From NCBI GenBank assembly GCA_017590115.1, contig JAGGNK010012003.1, positions 2,557,041 through 2,621,040 of the forward strand: a stretch of 64,000 nucleotides of DNA. Reading direction: 5' to 3'. The stretch comes from Montifringilla adamsi (lineage: Eukaryota; Chordata; Aves; Passeriformes; Passeridae). Below the pieces are notes generated by a model. That model saw only the letters and a program-made list of their open reading frames with translations, was not told the origin of the DNA and ran no database searches. The position numbers and the translations under genes were made by a program. Positions 50,791-62,328 of the stretch are shown here, one piece after another (the first letter of the stretch is position 1; each line of letters opens with the position of its first letter).

Positions 50791-52174
50791 TGGGGACTGA
50801 ATAGTCAAAAATCTTGGATTTTTCTTCCCATTTTTTGCCTTTTCTTGCTTTTTTTGCACATCCCTGATAAAAAGTAGGTGGAAATTGATGTGAGAGGATA
50901 TCCCAGTAGAAGACAGGACTCAGAGACCTTCACTGGCCCCTCCACGACTGATGCTGAGAAAATTCTGCTCCCTGAGGGTGCCATGGCACAGGGAAAAGGT
51001 CTTGGCTTTGGCTGGGAATTCTGCAACAACTTTGGAGCCTCCTGATGGAAGGAGAGTGGTGCCCAGCAGGGTCTGGTGGCCTGAAGGGCAGGAACAGCAA
51101 GGATGGACCTTCCTCCTTCCTGATTTTCTGATCTTGGGGCTGGGAAGTTTTGGAGTGGGAGAGGGGTGAGATAGAGGCGTTGTGGGGGTGGGAGCCATCC
51201 CTCTGGAAAACCTCACTTTTAGGATACAATGAAATCATCAGTGCCAGGGGAATTAAAGCAGGACCTACAGAAACCCTGTGGGCCCCAGAGGAGAGGGACA
51301 GCCGAGGTCCTCATCCCTTCCGGACATACAAAGCCCAGCTTTGGGACCTTCACTTCCCAAGGGATGTCCAGCATGGAAAAGAAGGCGGAAAACCTGGAGA
51401 TCCCCCACAAGGTGACCTTCACCTGTTCCTCTGCCACTCCCAGGGCTGCTCCCACTCCACCTCAAGCTCAAAGATTGATTTCACCCCCAAACCAGAGGCT
51501 GGAAATTGCTCTTTTTGCCTAATCCAGCCTCTCCTTCCTCTGCTCCCAAAGCCATTCCAGTGTGAGATTCTGGAGTTAAAGCTGGCAGGAATAAGAAGCT
51601 CTGCTGGCCCTCCCACCTTCCCACACCCTTAATCTGTTTTTCAGAGAGTCCTCAAGCAGTTGAAGTTGGCCTTTGGAAGCCAAGGAGATTCAAATTCAGG
51701 AATGAGTTGTCCCTGCTTGTCCTCAGCTCTGCTCCATCCCTGGGACCAGCAGAGCTCGGGATGGGGCAGGAGGGAAGAGCTGATTCCTTGGCTGGGAATA
51801 TGGGATGGCTGGGGAGAGAAAAGCAGGGCTGAGGCTGTGAGAGATGGCAAGGGAGGTGTGGAAAAGGGTGAATATGGGATTATGGAGTTAAATCCAGGTT
51901 TTCAGGACCCTAACAAGCCTCAGGATCTGCTCCAAGCAGGAAAATCACAATTCCATGAGACAGAGACCTCTCTCCCTGCTCTGGGAAGCACTGGGAAAGT
52001 GGTTTCAATCCCATTCTGTGTGGGCCCAGCAGGAATGAGAATTAACTTCAAATCAAACAATTATTTCCTTAATTTCTCCCAAGCTTCAAACGTCTCTGAT
52101 TGCCAGTGGGTTTTTTTAGGGGTGTTGAGTTTGTTTTGTCTCTTTTTTGTTTCTTTTTTGTCATATCCCTCCTT

Positions 52175-52258
52175 CCCCTCTCTACTGAGGGCTCTAATTG
52201 TGTCATTAGTAATTAATGACTTTGGAGGGAGACATTTTCTGTTTAATTAAAGGAAGAA
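52175..52258. promoter_or_regulatory. Candidate AT-island element
   Basis: GCTCTAATTGTGTCATTAGT, AATTAATGACTTTGG and CTGTTTAATTAAAGG. Four homeodomain-type cores within 80 bp. Confidence 0.28.
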
Positions 52259-53029
52259 AAGCCTCTCTCAGCACGGACAGGATTTTCCTGGAGCATTTTT
52301 GTCTCTCCTCCAGCAATCAGGGAAGGGGCTGGGAAGGGCCTGAGGACATTTTCCCTGCTGGTGTTTCCCATGTTGGAGATGTCACCCTGCCACCTCCCCA
52401 CCCCTGGCCAAGAGCTCCTCTGCACCTTGGAAAAAGTGATCTGGGGAACTTTAACTCCAGGAGGGATGCTCAGAATGGGAATTCCCATGTAAAAGCAGCC
52501 TGGATGATGCAAAAGCCCCTCCAGATGTGGCTCTTCTCCCACAGAGCCCATGGAAAAGGCCTCAAGCTCAGCTGGTCCCTTCTAAACATCTGGAAAGCTT
52601 CATAGAGGGGGAAATTTCATTTCCCACTGGCCTGGAAAAGGCAGGGAGAACCTGGAAGTGGAGGGAGAGCAAGACTCCTGTTTTGTCCCCACTGCTGGCT
52701 GGGGACACTTTTCCTGGTTTTGGGGACACCCAAATCATCCCTTGCTGCTCCATCTCCCCCAGGATCCCCTGTGGATACAGTGAGGACCCTCTCCCTGCCC
52801 TGCCCAGTGGAAAAACCTCCCCTCCCATTCCTCTGGAATAATAATTCCGTGGCAGCCTCTGTTCCATTTGTCATGGTGGGAGCAGGGAAGGGACTCTCCA
52901 GAACAGGAATTGATTGCTTGGATGATTCAAATCACAAATTATTCCCTCAGTGGGAAGGAGGGATGGCTCCAGCTACTGGGACAACTAGTTTGATCCCAGA
53001 GAGGAGTAGGAGCATCACTGCTGTGAAAA

Positions 53030-53586
53030 ACATGGTTAACTTTCTTGTAAAAACTTAAAAAGTTTAATAAAGGACAATAAGAGACAAAGACAATAAAGAT
53101 ATACAGCTGGGTGCATCTTGGCACTCAGCCAAGTATTTTGAAACCACTCTTTATATACTCTTTTTATTGCATTAGCTTGTTGCATATTTAAACTATTCTT
53201 TAAACTAGTTTACATCTTCTAAGAACTGTTTAGTATGACTCTTCTTTGAGTTTTTTAGGGTGTGCGTATTCTTTGGTTGTGGTTTTAGTCCATTCTTATC
53301 ATCACTTCTAGTTATGGGCTTTGGTCTGTATTTTCTACTGACAGTAAGTGTTGATAGTTATATCAGTAGTAGGGGTCTTTTAGTATATGTTTTTTGGATA
53401 TTATTTCAACTAAGTAAGTATTTTAACAAAAGTATATCTGTATCAACTATTTTACTACTACATCTAGGTTTAATTAACAACAGAAATAAAAACTATCTTT
53501 TTATAGTAAAGTTAATTTAACATCATACATATAGCATTTATTTTAATATTTGCGAAAAGCCAATATTATAATATATATCTATAACA
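53030..53586 (-). mobile_element. Probable AT-rich solo LTR, minus orientation
   Basis: A sharply bounded AT-rich block of about 555 bp in GC-rich DNA. On the minus strand it starts TGTTATAGATATATATTATA followed by ATATTGGCTTTTCGC. It contains several AATAAA-type signals and ends near TTTTTCACA. Size, TG...CA-like ends and composition fit an avian ERV LTR. The family is unnamed, and no target-site duplication could be fixed. Confidence 0.6.
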
Positions 53587-53855
53587 CTGGGATGCAGGGA
53601 ATGTCTTGGGAGAGGGCAGCAGCCTCACACCTTCCCTGCAGATCTGCTGGTGCTCCTCAAATTCCTTCCAGCACTCGGTGAGAGGGATTTTGGAGGAGCC
53701 AGTGGGAAGAAAAGCTGGGAAGGAGAGGAAAGATGCGGTTCTGGGACGGATACAGCAAAACGCAGCGGGAAAGGAGGGATAATTGGCCCTGAGTGTGCAG
53801 GAACAGCTCCCAGCACTCCTGCAAACAGCTGGGAACAGCCACCTTGCCCGACAGG

Positions 53856-53970
53856 CAGGGAATTAAGGGGGGAAAAAAGCAACCCCCTTCCAAAGGCAGC
53901 GCAAATGTCAGGGCAGGGAATTAAGAGGGGAAAATAAGCAACCCCCCTCCCAAATGCAGCGCAAATGTCA
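53856..53970 (+). repeat. Two-copy tandem repeat, about 58 bp
   Basis: CAGGGAATTAAGGGGGGAAA...GCAGCGCAAATGTCAGGG occurs twice (53856 and 53914) with a few differences. Confidence 0.9.
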
Positions 53971-54266
53971 GGGCCGCACAAAGGAATGGGCGCAGGACAT
54001 TTCTGAGGCATTGTCTGATATTGGCGGCCCCCTCAGGAGATGGGCTCGGCCTGCTTGGAAAAGAGCCCCAGGAAGGGAGGGTGAGGCAAAAACCGCGGTT
54101 AAAGGGAGAGTTCCTGCGGGGAGGGAAAGTCAGGGATGGTCCCGATGGCCAGCGGGGAGCCTGGAGAGGGGGAGAGCCGCTGGAATTGAGCTGGAGGCTC
54201 CCAGGATGGCAGGCTTCACCTTGAGCTTCACCGTTCCTGCTCGTCCCGGCGTGAACGGAGGGACGG

Positions 54267-54798
54267 GAGTGAGATAAGGAGGGGTGTGAGGGAGATAAGG
54301 AGAAATCTGAGGGAAATAATGAGGGATGTGAGGGAAATGATGAGGGGTATGAGGGAAATAGGGAGGGATGTGAGGGAAAAAGTGAGGGATGTGAGGGGAA
54401 AAGTGAGGAGTCTGAGGGAAATAAGGAGGGATGTGAGGGAAATGATGAGGGGTATAAGGGAGATAATGACGGGTATGAAGTAGATAATGAGGGGTGTGAG
54501 GGAGATAATAAGGGGTATGAGGGGGAAAATGAGGGATCTGAGGGAAAAAATGAGGGATGTGAGGGAAAAAAAGAGGGATGGGAGCAAGATAAGGAGGGGT
54601 GTGAGGGAAACAATGAGGGGTATGAGGGAGACAATGAGAGATCTGAGGGAAATAATGAGGGATGTGAGGGGAAAAGTGAGGAGTCTGAGGGAAATAAAGA
54701 GGGATGTGAGGGAAAAAGTGAGGGGTATGAAGTAGATAATGAGGGGTATGAGGGAGATAATGAGAGATCTGAGAGAAAAAATGAGGAATGTGAGGGAT
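54267..54798 (+). repeat. 21-bp minisatellite, about 25 copies
   Basis: Units such as GAGGGAAATAATGAGGGATG(T), with ATAAGG, AAAAGTGAGG and ATGATGAGGGGTAT variants. The 21-bp period keeps all frames open, giving heptad-like repeats on both strands (REIMRDV type on plus, SHPSLFP type on minus). The strand is purine-rich throughout. Confidence 0.95.
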
Positions 54799-55489
54799 CT
54801 GCTGAGGTTTGTGGGTAGAGCAGGGATGAGGATCTTGGCTGCCCCAGCAAGGAGGGAATGGGCTCAAAGGTGCTGCTGGAAAAGGCGAGGAATTTGGGAG
54901 GCTTGAAGGGAGTTTTGTGATCCCACAACCTTCCCAGAATGAAATTTGTGCCGGCTCCTGTAGCGTTATTACAGCAAAGACATCGGGAGAATTGAGGTTT
55001 ATTATCCAAATCTTCTCCTTTCTGCACCTTGGTAGCCTTGCATGGAGGGCAGGCTGATTGTAGGGAAGAAAACCTGGGATCCTGAGGGATCCTGGCCCTT
55101 CCCAAGCTCTGAAGTGTTTGCAGTTGTCCCACGCTCAGCTCTGGGATGGGGTGTCCCACCAAGCTCTCCCTTCTTTCCTTTCCATCACAGCAACCACATG
55201 GAAAAAGCAGAAATCTGAGGCAAAATTCAAGCAAACCATGAGAAAAACTCCCATTATTCACCCACAGCTGTGGGAGGGACAACGGCCAGGACTTTACTGA
55301 GCTCCAAATCCAGCCCCAGCCATTCCATGAGCACCAGGATGGAGATGGATCCCTCCAGGACACCTCCCACTCAAGGCAAATCTCTCCTCTATTTGCTCCA
55401 GGAGGCTGCATCCTACCCCTGCTCTTCCTTTTCCTTCCCCTTTACCCTTTTTTTTTGCCTGGTTTTTATTTTTAAAACTCTCCGGGAGC

Positions 55490-55640
55490 CTCCCATTAAG
55501 TGTGGCTTGGAGAAAGTAATCAAGCTATTTCTAGGCAGAGAACTAATTTAATGCATGGATGACTTTAGCTCAAAAGAAGAAATAAGGACACTCAGGCATC
55601 CTAAGGGAGCAGAATAATAGGGTAATTTGCACAAGATGAG
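55490..55640. promoter_or_regulatory. Candidate conserved non-coding element
   Basis: GAAAGTAATCAAGCTATTTC, GAACTAATTTAATGCATGGA, TGACTTTAGCTCAAAAG and GGGTAATTTGCACAAG in low-repeat DNA. Confidence 0.32.
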
Positions 55641-56349
55641 GAGAAAGGGGGAAAAAAAAAGGGCTACTACTTCTTTGCATAATCTTCTTTCTAAATCTCT
55701 TCTCTCCTGGTTGCTGGTCAAAACCACCGAGTTTTAGGCTGAACATCCAAAGAGGGAAAAGCTGGAGAAATTCCAGCTATGGAGTGCAGAAAGATGGGAA
55801 GAATCAGGTAAAGATGAGATTTTGTAGTTTTTTGGGGGGCAAAGAGGCTTAAAATTCTTCCAGGCAAAGAGGCAGCAAAATTTTTAGTGCCTGAGAAAAA
55901 CTTCACTCTTCCCAAACACCTAAAGGGAGGAAAAGCAAGGAAAAGGGAAGGTGGGAAAGGCAGGGAAATGCCACTCAAAATGTTTCCTTCTGGCGGCGAA
56001 ACTCTAATATTTAGACCTGCCTGATTATATGGAATAAAAGAAATGTCAGCGTGAAAATCACTTTGTGGTGCAAAATTGAAGCTTTGCCTTCCAGATGTGT
56101 GGAAACAGGGATGTTTTCACTTTGCCAAAAAGCTCCGTGACAGAATTTTCCCTTCCCTTCACCCTCCTGTGCGGGATTTGATTGAAGGCACCACTTTCCT
56201 GCAGGAAGTTTTCATGATGAGAAAACCGCCTTTCCTGTCAATAAAGCTGCTCCTGCTGGGGATTCCCGAGCAGTGTGGAGATCCATGGGGATGGGCAAGT
56301 GATGGGAATGATAAAATCAGCGTGGTGAGGGCACCACAGAGAAAGTTTA

Positions 56350-56781
56350 GGCTTGAGAGAAATGATATTCACTTACAAAAAAATTTAAGAGGTTTATTAA
56401 AATCTTATAAAAAATACAACAGAAGAGTGAATAGAGAAAATATTATGGTGCTGGGAGCAGAGGATTTTTCCCACCATGTGCTCACCCACACAATGGAGGT
56501 TTCCCTTTTAACCTTTTAGCCCCTCCCAAAGTTCTGTCCATCAACTCCTTCTTCACTGTCCAGTGGTGGAAATCACTTCCTCAAATCTTGATTGGAGGTC
56601 AGTTACTAGTGCCATAGTAATGAGCTGACCCTCCCAAATGTCCCAAACCCAGGCCACCCCATAATAACAACACAAGGGGGGTAAAACATAACTATAAACC
56701 TATAAAACTTCTCTTAACATATATACATGATATTTGCCTTTTAATTGTGGGAGTCAACCATCACATTGCTCACCTATCACA
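56350..56781 (-). mobile_element. Solo LTR of the same ERV family, minus orientation
   Basis: Read on the minus strand this starts TGTGATAGGTGAGCAATGTG and continues ATGGTTGACTCCC. It later shows TCTATTCACTCTTCTGTTG and GATTTTAATAAACCTC, and ends near CATTTCTCTCA. It aligns along its whole length with the plus-strand LTR at 43540-43962 at moderate divergence, so the two are separate old insertions. No internal retroviral sequence is present. Confidence 0.85.
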
Positions 56782-57519
56782 GTCTGGACCACAGGATTCT
56801 GTCCCCAACCCCCCAAAAAAACAGGATCCAGGGACAGATTCCCTTCCTGCATCCCTGCCTAGCTCCAGCCACATCCCATGGACAGGGAGAACAAATAGAA
56901 ATGCGTCAGGATGGCATTTGTGGGATCTTTGGCAGCGGTGGAGTGACTGGGATGGGCAGCTCGATGATGGATCCCTGGTGAGATTGCCCACACAAAACCT
57001 GGTTCCTGCAGGGCACAGAGGCTTGGGGACATCATGAGGAGGTTTGATCCAGTCATCAGCCAGGAGAGGAAGAAAGAGCCTGTTCTTCTTCTCCATCTTG
57101 TTTTCCCCCTCTCCACAGGGCTGCTCCTGGATTTTTCCTCTCTTGGCCTTGCTGGACCCCATGAGGACCCATTTTTTGGGCTTGTCCAGGTCCCTGTGGA
57201 AGGCATCCCACCCCTGAGGCATGTGGAATGCTGTGCTTGGCCTGGTGTCAGCTCCAAACCTGCTGAGGGTGCCCTCAATCCATCTGTGACACTGGTGAGG
57301 ACACCACACATTACTTGTCCCAGCCCAGACGTCCAGGTTGTCACCAATCTCCACCTGGACACTGAGCCATTGGCCACCATCCCCTGCATCCCTCATCTCA
57401 TCCCAAGCTCTTCCTCAATGTGGGAACCCCCAAGGGTGCTGAGAAGAGGAACAACATCCTTGTGTAGGCTTGGAAAGACCCCATGGATGGAAAGCGGGAA
57501 CACCAGGAAAGAGTTGTAG

Positions 57520-57668
57520 CATCTTATTAGTAAAGGGCAGCTGAGTCTCTAATTAAAATTTGCCTAATGACCTGGCTGCTTCGTCATTTTCACTATCAGC
57601 CTCAGTAATTGAACGTGACAGGTACTTAGGCAAAGACAAAATTAATTTCTCCTTTATAAAAATTTAAA
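57520..57668. promoter_or_regulatory. Candidate conserved non-coding element
   Basis: AGCATCTTATTAGTAAAGGG, GTCTCTAATTAAAATTTGCC, TAATGACCTGGCTGCTTCGT, CAGTAATTGAACGTGACAGG and AAAATTAATTTCTCC. A dense, non-repetitive cluster of homeodomain-like cores over 150 bp; one of the best enhancer-like candidates here. Confidence 0.4.
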
Positions 57669-58434
57669 GTGGCAGAGCAGGATTTGGCCATGCCCAGCTC
57701 CTACTATCCCAGCACAGGGTGGGCTTGGCTTTGTGGCCCCTGTGCCACAGTGGGGCTCGCCTTGGGCAAGGTGGGAGGAGGAGGAGGAAGGAGAAACACA
57801 GAGCAGAGGTCTCTTACCCTTAATCCCAGCTGGAAAAGTGCCCAGATGATGGAAAAACACTTCCACAGAGACAGAGGGCCTCCTCTGCCTTGGGTCCTAC
57901 AAAACCCACGCAAACATCAGAGATCAAGCCTTGGTTTTCTTCAAGGAGGGAAAAATAGATCCACAATTCTTCCCCAAAATCCTGCTCCAATTCCCCACCT
58001 TTTTATGGCAAATCTGATGTTCTCCAGCTGCAGCCCTGTGTACCCAGCAGCCACCACATCCCCATCCCTCTCATGTTCAACAAGCCCAACCCTTCAAACA
58101 CTCAGCAAATTCCCTTCCACTTCTCCAGGCCTCCCAAAAAAGGAAGACATCCAGAAAACCACCAGGAGTTTGGCACCCAGGGAGCTCCTGGGTGCTCCCT
58201 GGGAACACGGATCCATCCCTGCTCCACTTGTGCCCATGTCCCCCACCTGAGCAGCCCAAGGCTCTGAAGATCCAGACCCCACAGGACAGTGCCAAGCCCT
58301 TCTCTGTCCATCTCCTGGACAAGTGACAGTGGCAGAATTCCCATCCTGTCCTTGGTGAGATCTGAGGCTGCAGAAGTGGACGGAGTGCTCGGCTTCTGCA
58401 GCCCATCCCTCATGGTTCATGGCACATTGATTCT

Positions 58435-58605
58435 CAATTCCAGCCCTGTAGGTTATTTAATTGGGCAGATATCCCTTCAATTTTCTCCTCCAGCGATGTT
58501 ATTGATGGCTGAGGCCTCTCTGTTCCTTCAAAGGAGCCTGGCTGTAATTAGAACAACACTCAAACATTCAGCTTTTGATTCTATTCCACACCCAAATCCC
58601 CAACA
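58435..58605. promoter_or_regulatory. Candidate conserved non-coding element
   Basis: TAGGTTATTTAATTGGGCAG, TCCCTTCAATTTTCTCC, GCGATGTTATTGATGGCTGA (TTATTGATGG resembles a HOX/PBC-type site) and GGCTGTAATTAGAACAACAC. Confidence 0.35.
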
Positions 58606-59518
58606 ATCCACTAAGCCCGTCTTGGAGGAATTCACTGTCCTAGGTTCAGCCCAGAGATGTCCTGCATTGCCCTAAGGGCTGCAATCATTGCTCTTCCCTC
58701 TCCACTGCTCTCCACCAGGTGATTTTTGGAGAATGCTGCTCCATGAAAATCTTCCACGAGGGCCAGAGGGTGGCCCTGGTCCCCAGCTCACCCACAACAC
58801 TGTTCAAGCTGGGGCTGGTCACTGAGGCAGCTCCAGGACATGTCTGGGGGTCACTCCAGCCCCTGGGAGCCTGCACTGACCATGGGCCAGGCGCTCCCAG
58901 TAACCCCCAGTGTGGCACTGGGCACGCTGGAGGTGGGGAAGAGAAACAGTGGCGTGTTCCAGGCAAGGCAGCAGAGATCCAGGGTGGCCTTTTCCTGGAC
59001 ATTCTGTATCCCAGATTGCAGCCAACCCCTGGCAAGTGGGAGAAATCTGGGCTCAAACATCCCTGGCTCTGCTCCATGGGAAGGAGACCAAACCTTTCTT
59101 CTGAGACCCAGACTCTTGGGGAACTCTGCTTCCTCCAGGAGGACCCCAAAATCCAGCCAGAGGACTTCCCTGCCTCGAGGTCCTGAAATACGAGGAATTT
59201 CTCCTCCAGACTGTTTGCAAGGGGTGTTGTTTGAAGCTTGGTTTATTTTGGAAGAGCGTGTTTGGCTCTGGCTCCCCCTGCCCACGAGTTTTTCGTGCTT
59301 AAGGAAAAGGAGCTCTCCAGTGAGTTCCCATTCTCTCCTGGCACTGGGAATACCCAGGTGCTTCCCAAGGGTCCTCCCTCCCCTGTGACAAATCCCTCCT
59401 TTCACCTCTCCCCCACCCAGAGTCGTACAGGGGAGGAAACACTTTATTTCAGGCTTTATCCTTTTTTTCACCCCCTTAATTCTTGATGGATGTAGTCTCA
59501 ACCTTTATGCTATCTGAA

Positions 59519-59592
59519 AATGAATATTTCACTAGAGTATAAAAGCTGAAATTACATTTCTTAATTACACCTAAATATTCTAGTGAATGTTT
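59519..59592. promoter_or_regulatory. AT-rich element with 9-bp inverted repeat
   Basis: TTCACTAGA (59528-59536) and its reverse complement TCTAGTGAA (59579-59587) bracket AAATTACATTTCTTAATTAC. It could fold as a hairpin with a 42-nt loop or act as paired binding sites. Confidence 0.3.
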
Positions 59593-59817
59593 GACTGCCG
59601 GGGTGGAAGAGCTGGAGGTGGAAGGGGATGTTTTGGCTGGGCTGGGCAGATCCCAGCAAACACAATCAGAAAGTGCAGCCCCTCACATTTTTCCCACATT
59701 TCCATGCAGAGGGCTGGAAAAAAAAGCAGGTGGGAGCTCCCTGGGCCATCCCACAAGCCCTGCGCACCTGTCCCCTCCACGACACAACGTCCCCAAGGCC
59801 ACGCCCAGGCTCCATGG

Positions 59818-59895
59818 GGAGCGCTCCAATTGTCGCTGCTAATTACGCACCGCCCGTTAATTACCCGCAGGTCACAGCAGCCGGCAATTCCGTGT
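59818..59895. promoter_or_regulatory. Candidate homeodomain-rich element
   Basis: CTCCAATTGTCGCTGCTAAT, TACGCACCGCCCGTTAATTA and CCCGCAGGTCACAGCAGCCG. TAATTA/CAATTG cores sit with retained CpGs. Confidence 0.32.
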
Positions 59896-60459
59896 TCCAG
59901 ATGAACTCCGGGAGCTCCCTGCGAGTCATTCCTGGCAGGAGTTTGGGGTCTTTAATTAAATGTGGGGATGGTGTAGGAGCACCTGAGCTGGGAATGCTGC
60001 TCTGGAGGGGTTCCCTTTGCTCCCGGGATTTTGGGGAAGGAGTGAGGAGATTTTGAGGTGATGCCCAGAGTGATTTGCGGGGTGTCCTGGTGTAATTAAT
60101 GAAATTCCTGAGCACAGGGAGGGGACAGAAAAGCCAGGGGAGGGTGGTGACACATCCACTGCACATCAGTGCTTCCTTTAGCTCCTGACCCACCTAGACA
60201 AGGGCTCATCCTCCACCTCTCCCTGCTGAGAGCGGTGCCAGGAGTTGAGGATGGGGCTGGAGAGCCAGCGTGGGGTCTGGACTGTGGAGGAGGAGGAGGA
60301 TGGAAAGCCCAGGACAGCGTGGTGACTCCAGACAGAGGTACAGAGGTGTTTTTCCAGGGAGCACAGTGTGAGAAGCACCTGCACCCTCTGCTCCTGAGCA
60401 CACTGCATCCAGAGAACCAGCACTGCTCTCTTCCCTCTGTGCTAAAAATACTCTCTTTC

Positions 60460-60600
60460 AAAAAAAAAAAAAAAAAAAAAAACCAAACAAAAAACCAACA
60501 ACAAAACCACATACACACACACAAAAAAAAAAAAAGCCACAAAAACTCCCACAGACACAGACACACACAAAAAAATTAGAAAAAATAAAAAGGGAAAATA
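60460..60600 (+). repeat. A-rich/AAC/ACAC low-complexity tract
   Basis: A 22-base A-run (60461-60482), then CAAACAAAAAACC units, CACACACA and further A-runs. Confidence 0.93.
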
Positions 60601-60758
60601 ATGAAGACAGGGAAATGAGAGGAGTATAAACAAAGACTCCATGGAGACCACGGGTTTTGGCTCCTCCAGCTGCATCAGGTCCCTTCCCCCATTTCTCTAT
60701 CTCATATTTTAGGGCAGGAAGATGCTGTTGCTGGGTTTCTGTAGCTCTGGGAGAGGCA

Positions 60759-60762
<4 letters not shown>

Positions 60763-60790
<28 letters not shown>
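60763..60790 (+). repeat. (CA)14 microsatellite
   Basis: CACACACACACACACACACA and continuing, ending before TATGCCCC. Confidence 0.96.
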
Positions 60791-60793
<3 letters not shown>

Positions 60794-61429
60794 GCCCCAA
60801 GCTCCTGTCGCCACCTGGGTGGCACCAGGGCTGGGCTGTGCCACTGCTCCCTCTCCTTGGTGACAAAGTGAGGGGCAGCAGGTGGCAGAGAGAGGGGACA
60901 GGGAACTCAGGGGATGGTTTATAGGCAGAGACCCCAAAGGTGGGGGTCCCCAGGAGCCCCAGCTCCACCTTGGCCACCTCCATCTCCCTGCCAGGACCTG
61001 CCTTCCCGGGGGTCCTCTCCCTCACTCTCAAGCTGTGATCTTCCAGCAGCAGAGCCCCAAACCCGGGGGATTTTAACTCAGCTGTGACCAACAGGCCCTA
61101 CAAACTCTTTTGGGACATCACTGATGGCCCTGGGGCTGGGCAGAGGTGAGGGTTTGAGCACTCAGGTCCTTGCCATGAACCCAAACCGGGGCAAGGTGTG
61201 TGCCCCCTCTGAGCCTTTGTGTCCCTCCCCATCCAGCTGATCCCAGTGGATTTGCATCCTGAACTCTCCAAGCAGTGCTGGCCTTCCTCAGGGCTACCTC
61301 CTCTCCCCAGCCCACCAGGCTGAGAAAATCCCATTTGTAGGAGGCCCACAGCAACTCTAAGTGATGGAAATCCTCCTTCGTTGGGCAGGGAGAGAGAGCA
61401 AAGGGAAAGGAAGATTAAAAAAAGGCTCT

Positions 61430-61630
61430 TTCTGTGAGAAATTAAATTCGACTTCAAATTTACAGGGTCTTCATTTTGTTCTGGTGCTAATGAATTAAGC
61501 CCTTGCTGACAGTTATATTGCTGCAGAAATAAGTGCTGGTTAAAAGCACTTTTGGAAACTCTGACTTTCATTTTAAAGCTGCCACAATTTACATTTAATC
61601 CATTCATTAATTCATTTATTGATGCTGCTC
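61430..61630. promoter_or_regulatory. Candidate conserved non-coding element
   Basis: AAATTAAATTCGACTTCAAA, GGTGCTAATGAATTAAGCCC, CAGTTATATTGCTGCAG, TAAAGCTGCCACAATTTACA and TTAATCCATTCATTAATTCA. A 200-bp AT-rich, non-repetitive block, among the strongest enhancer-like candidates in the window. Confidence 0.4.
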
Positions 61631-62239
61631 AGGTAGGAAGCTCACAGCAGGATTCACCCAGATGTGGTTTTTAATCCCAAAGCAGCTTCCACGTGGAGCT
61701 GAGGGGCATTTCCTTGGGAGAGTTTTCCAAGGCACTCTCCAGGAGCTCTGGCTTGGAAGTGCTGGACCAAACCTCCCTCATTTCCAGGAGCAGAGGCACC
61801 TGGAGATGGAAAAGGGGCTCAGTGTTGACCACTGCCAACAGTGAGAAAAAGCCTCATCCACCCAGATTCCTACCCAGTCTCAAAAATTGGCTTTTCCCTT
61901 TGCACAGCACAAGGAAAACCCTGGTGATCTTGTGTTGATGTTTTGTCTCCCTCTCGCTGAGGATGTCCTTGATCCTCACGGAGCCCTTGGGGCAGACAGG
62001 AATTTCCAATAACTGGAATTTCCAGGCAGCCAAAAATGCCCTCACAGCCTCTCCATGCCGGGGGCTGCTGGAACTCCAGGGATTGCAAATCTCCCACCTC
62101 TTCCTTCCCTCCTACTCCAAGGAGGTGGCTCCTGCTTTGATTTTGGCCCAAATCCCATTTCTGTGTGGCTTTGTGAGGCTCCTGCTCCCCCATGAGAGCC
62201 CCTGGAGCCACCAAGCTCCTGGCAGCAATCGGATCCTGA

Positions 62240-62328
62240 ACGTTCCCGTCATTTATCCAGCAGCTTTCATTACTTCCCTTCTCCAAAGACTTGTTCAATA
62301 AATTAGCACTTTATGAATCCATAAGTGC
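62240..62328. promoter_or_regulatory. Candidate AT-island element
   Basis: CCCGTCATTTATCCAGCAGC, TTTCATTACTTCCC and TTCAATAAATTAGCACTTTA. The AATAAA here lacks any upstream coding exon, so I do not call it a poly(A) site. Confidence 0.28.

Larger units (their letters stand above)
43963..53029. other. Intergenic region, part 3
   Basis: No supported gene or recognised RNA. It contains a roughly 20-bp GGAGAAGG minisatellite at 47045, A-runs near 47547, 49719 and 50230, and AT islands near 44935, 50640 and 52175. Confidence 0.7.
53587..56349. other. Intergenic region, part 4
   Basis: This holds a two-copy 58-bp duplication (53856-53970), the 21-bp minisatellite (54267-54798) and an AT-island near 55500. 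The long minus-strand open frame over 53921-55411 is a product of the minisatellite, not a gene. Confidence 0.75.

Noticed and set aside
53921..55411. 496-codon minus-strand frame rich in SHPSLFP repeats
   Set aside because: Produced by the 21-bp minisatellite at 54267-54798, whose period is a multiple of three. The flanking parts have no domain and there is no promoter or splice context.
60661..60863. CA repeat translated as His-Thr runs
   Set aside because: A simple dinucleotide repeat; the frame has no other support.
62285..62305. AATAAA at 62298 as a poly(A) site
   Set aside because: No upstream exon on the plus strand within reach; AT-rich background makes the hexamer common.
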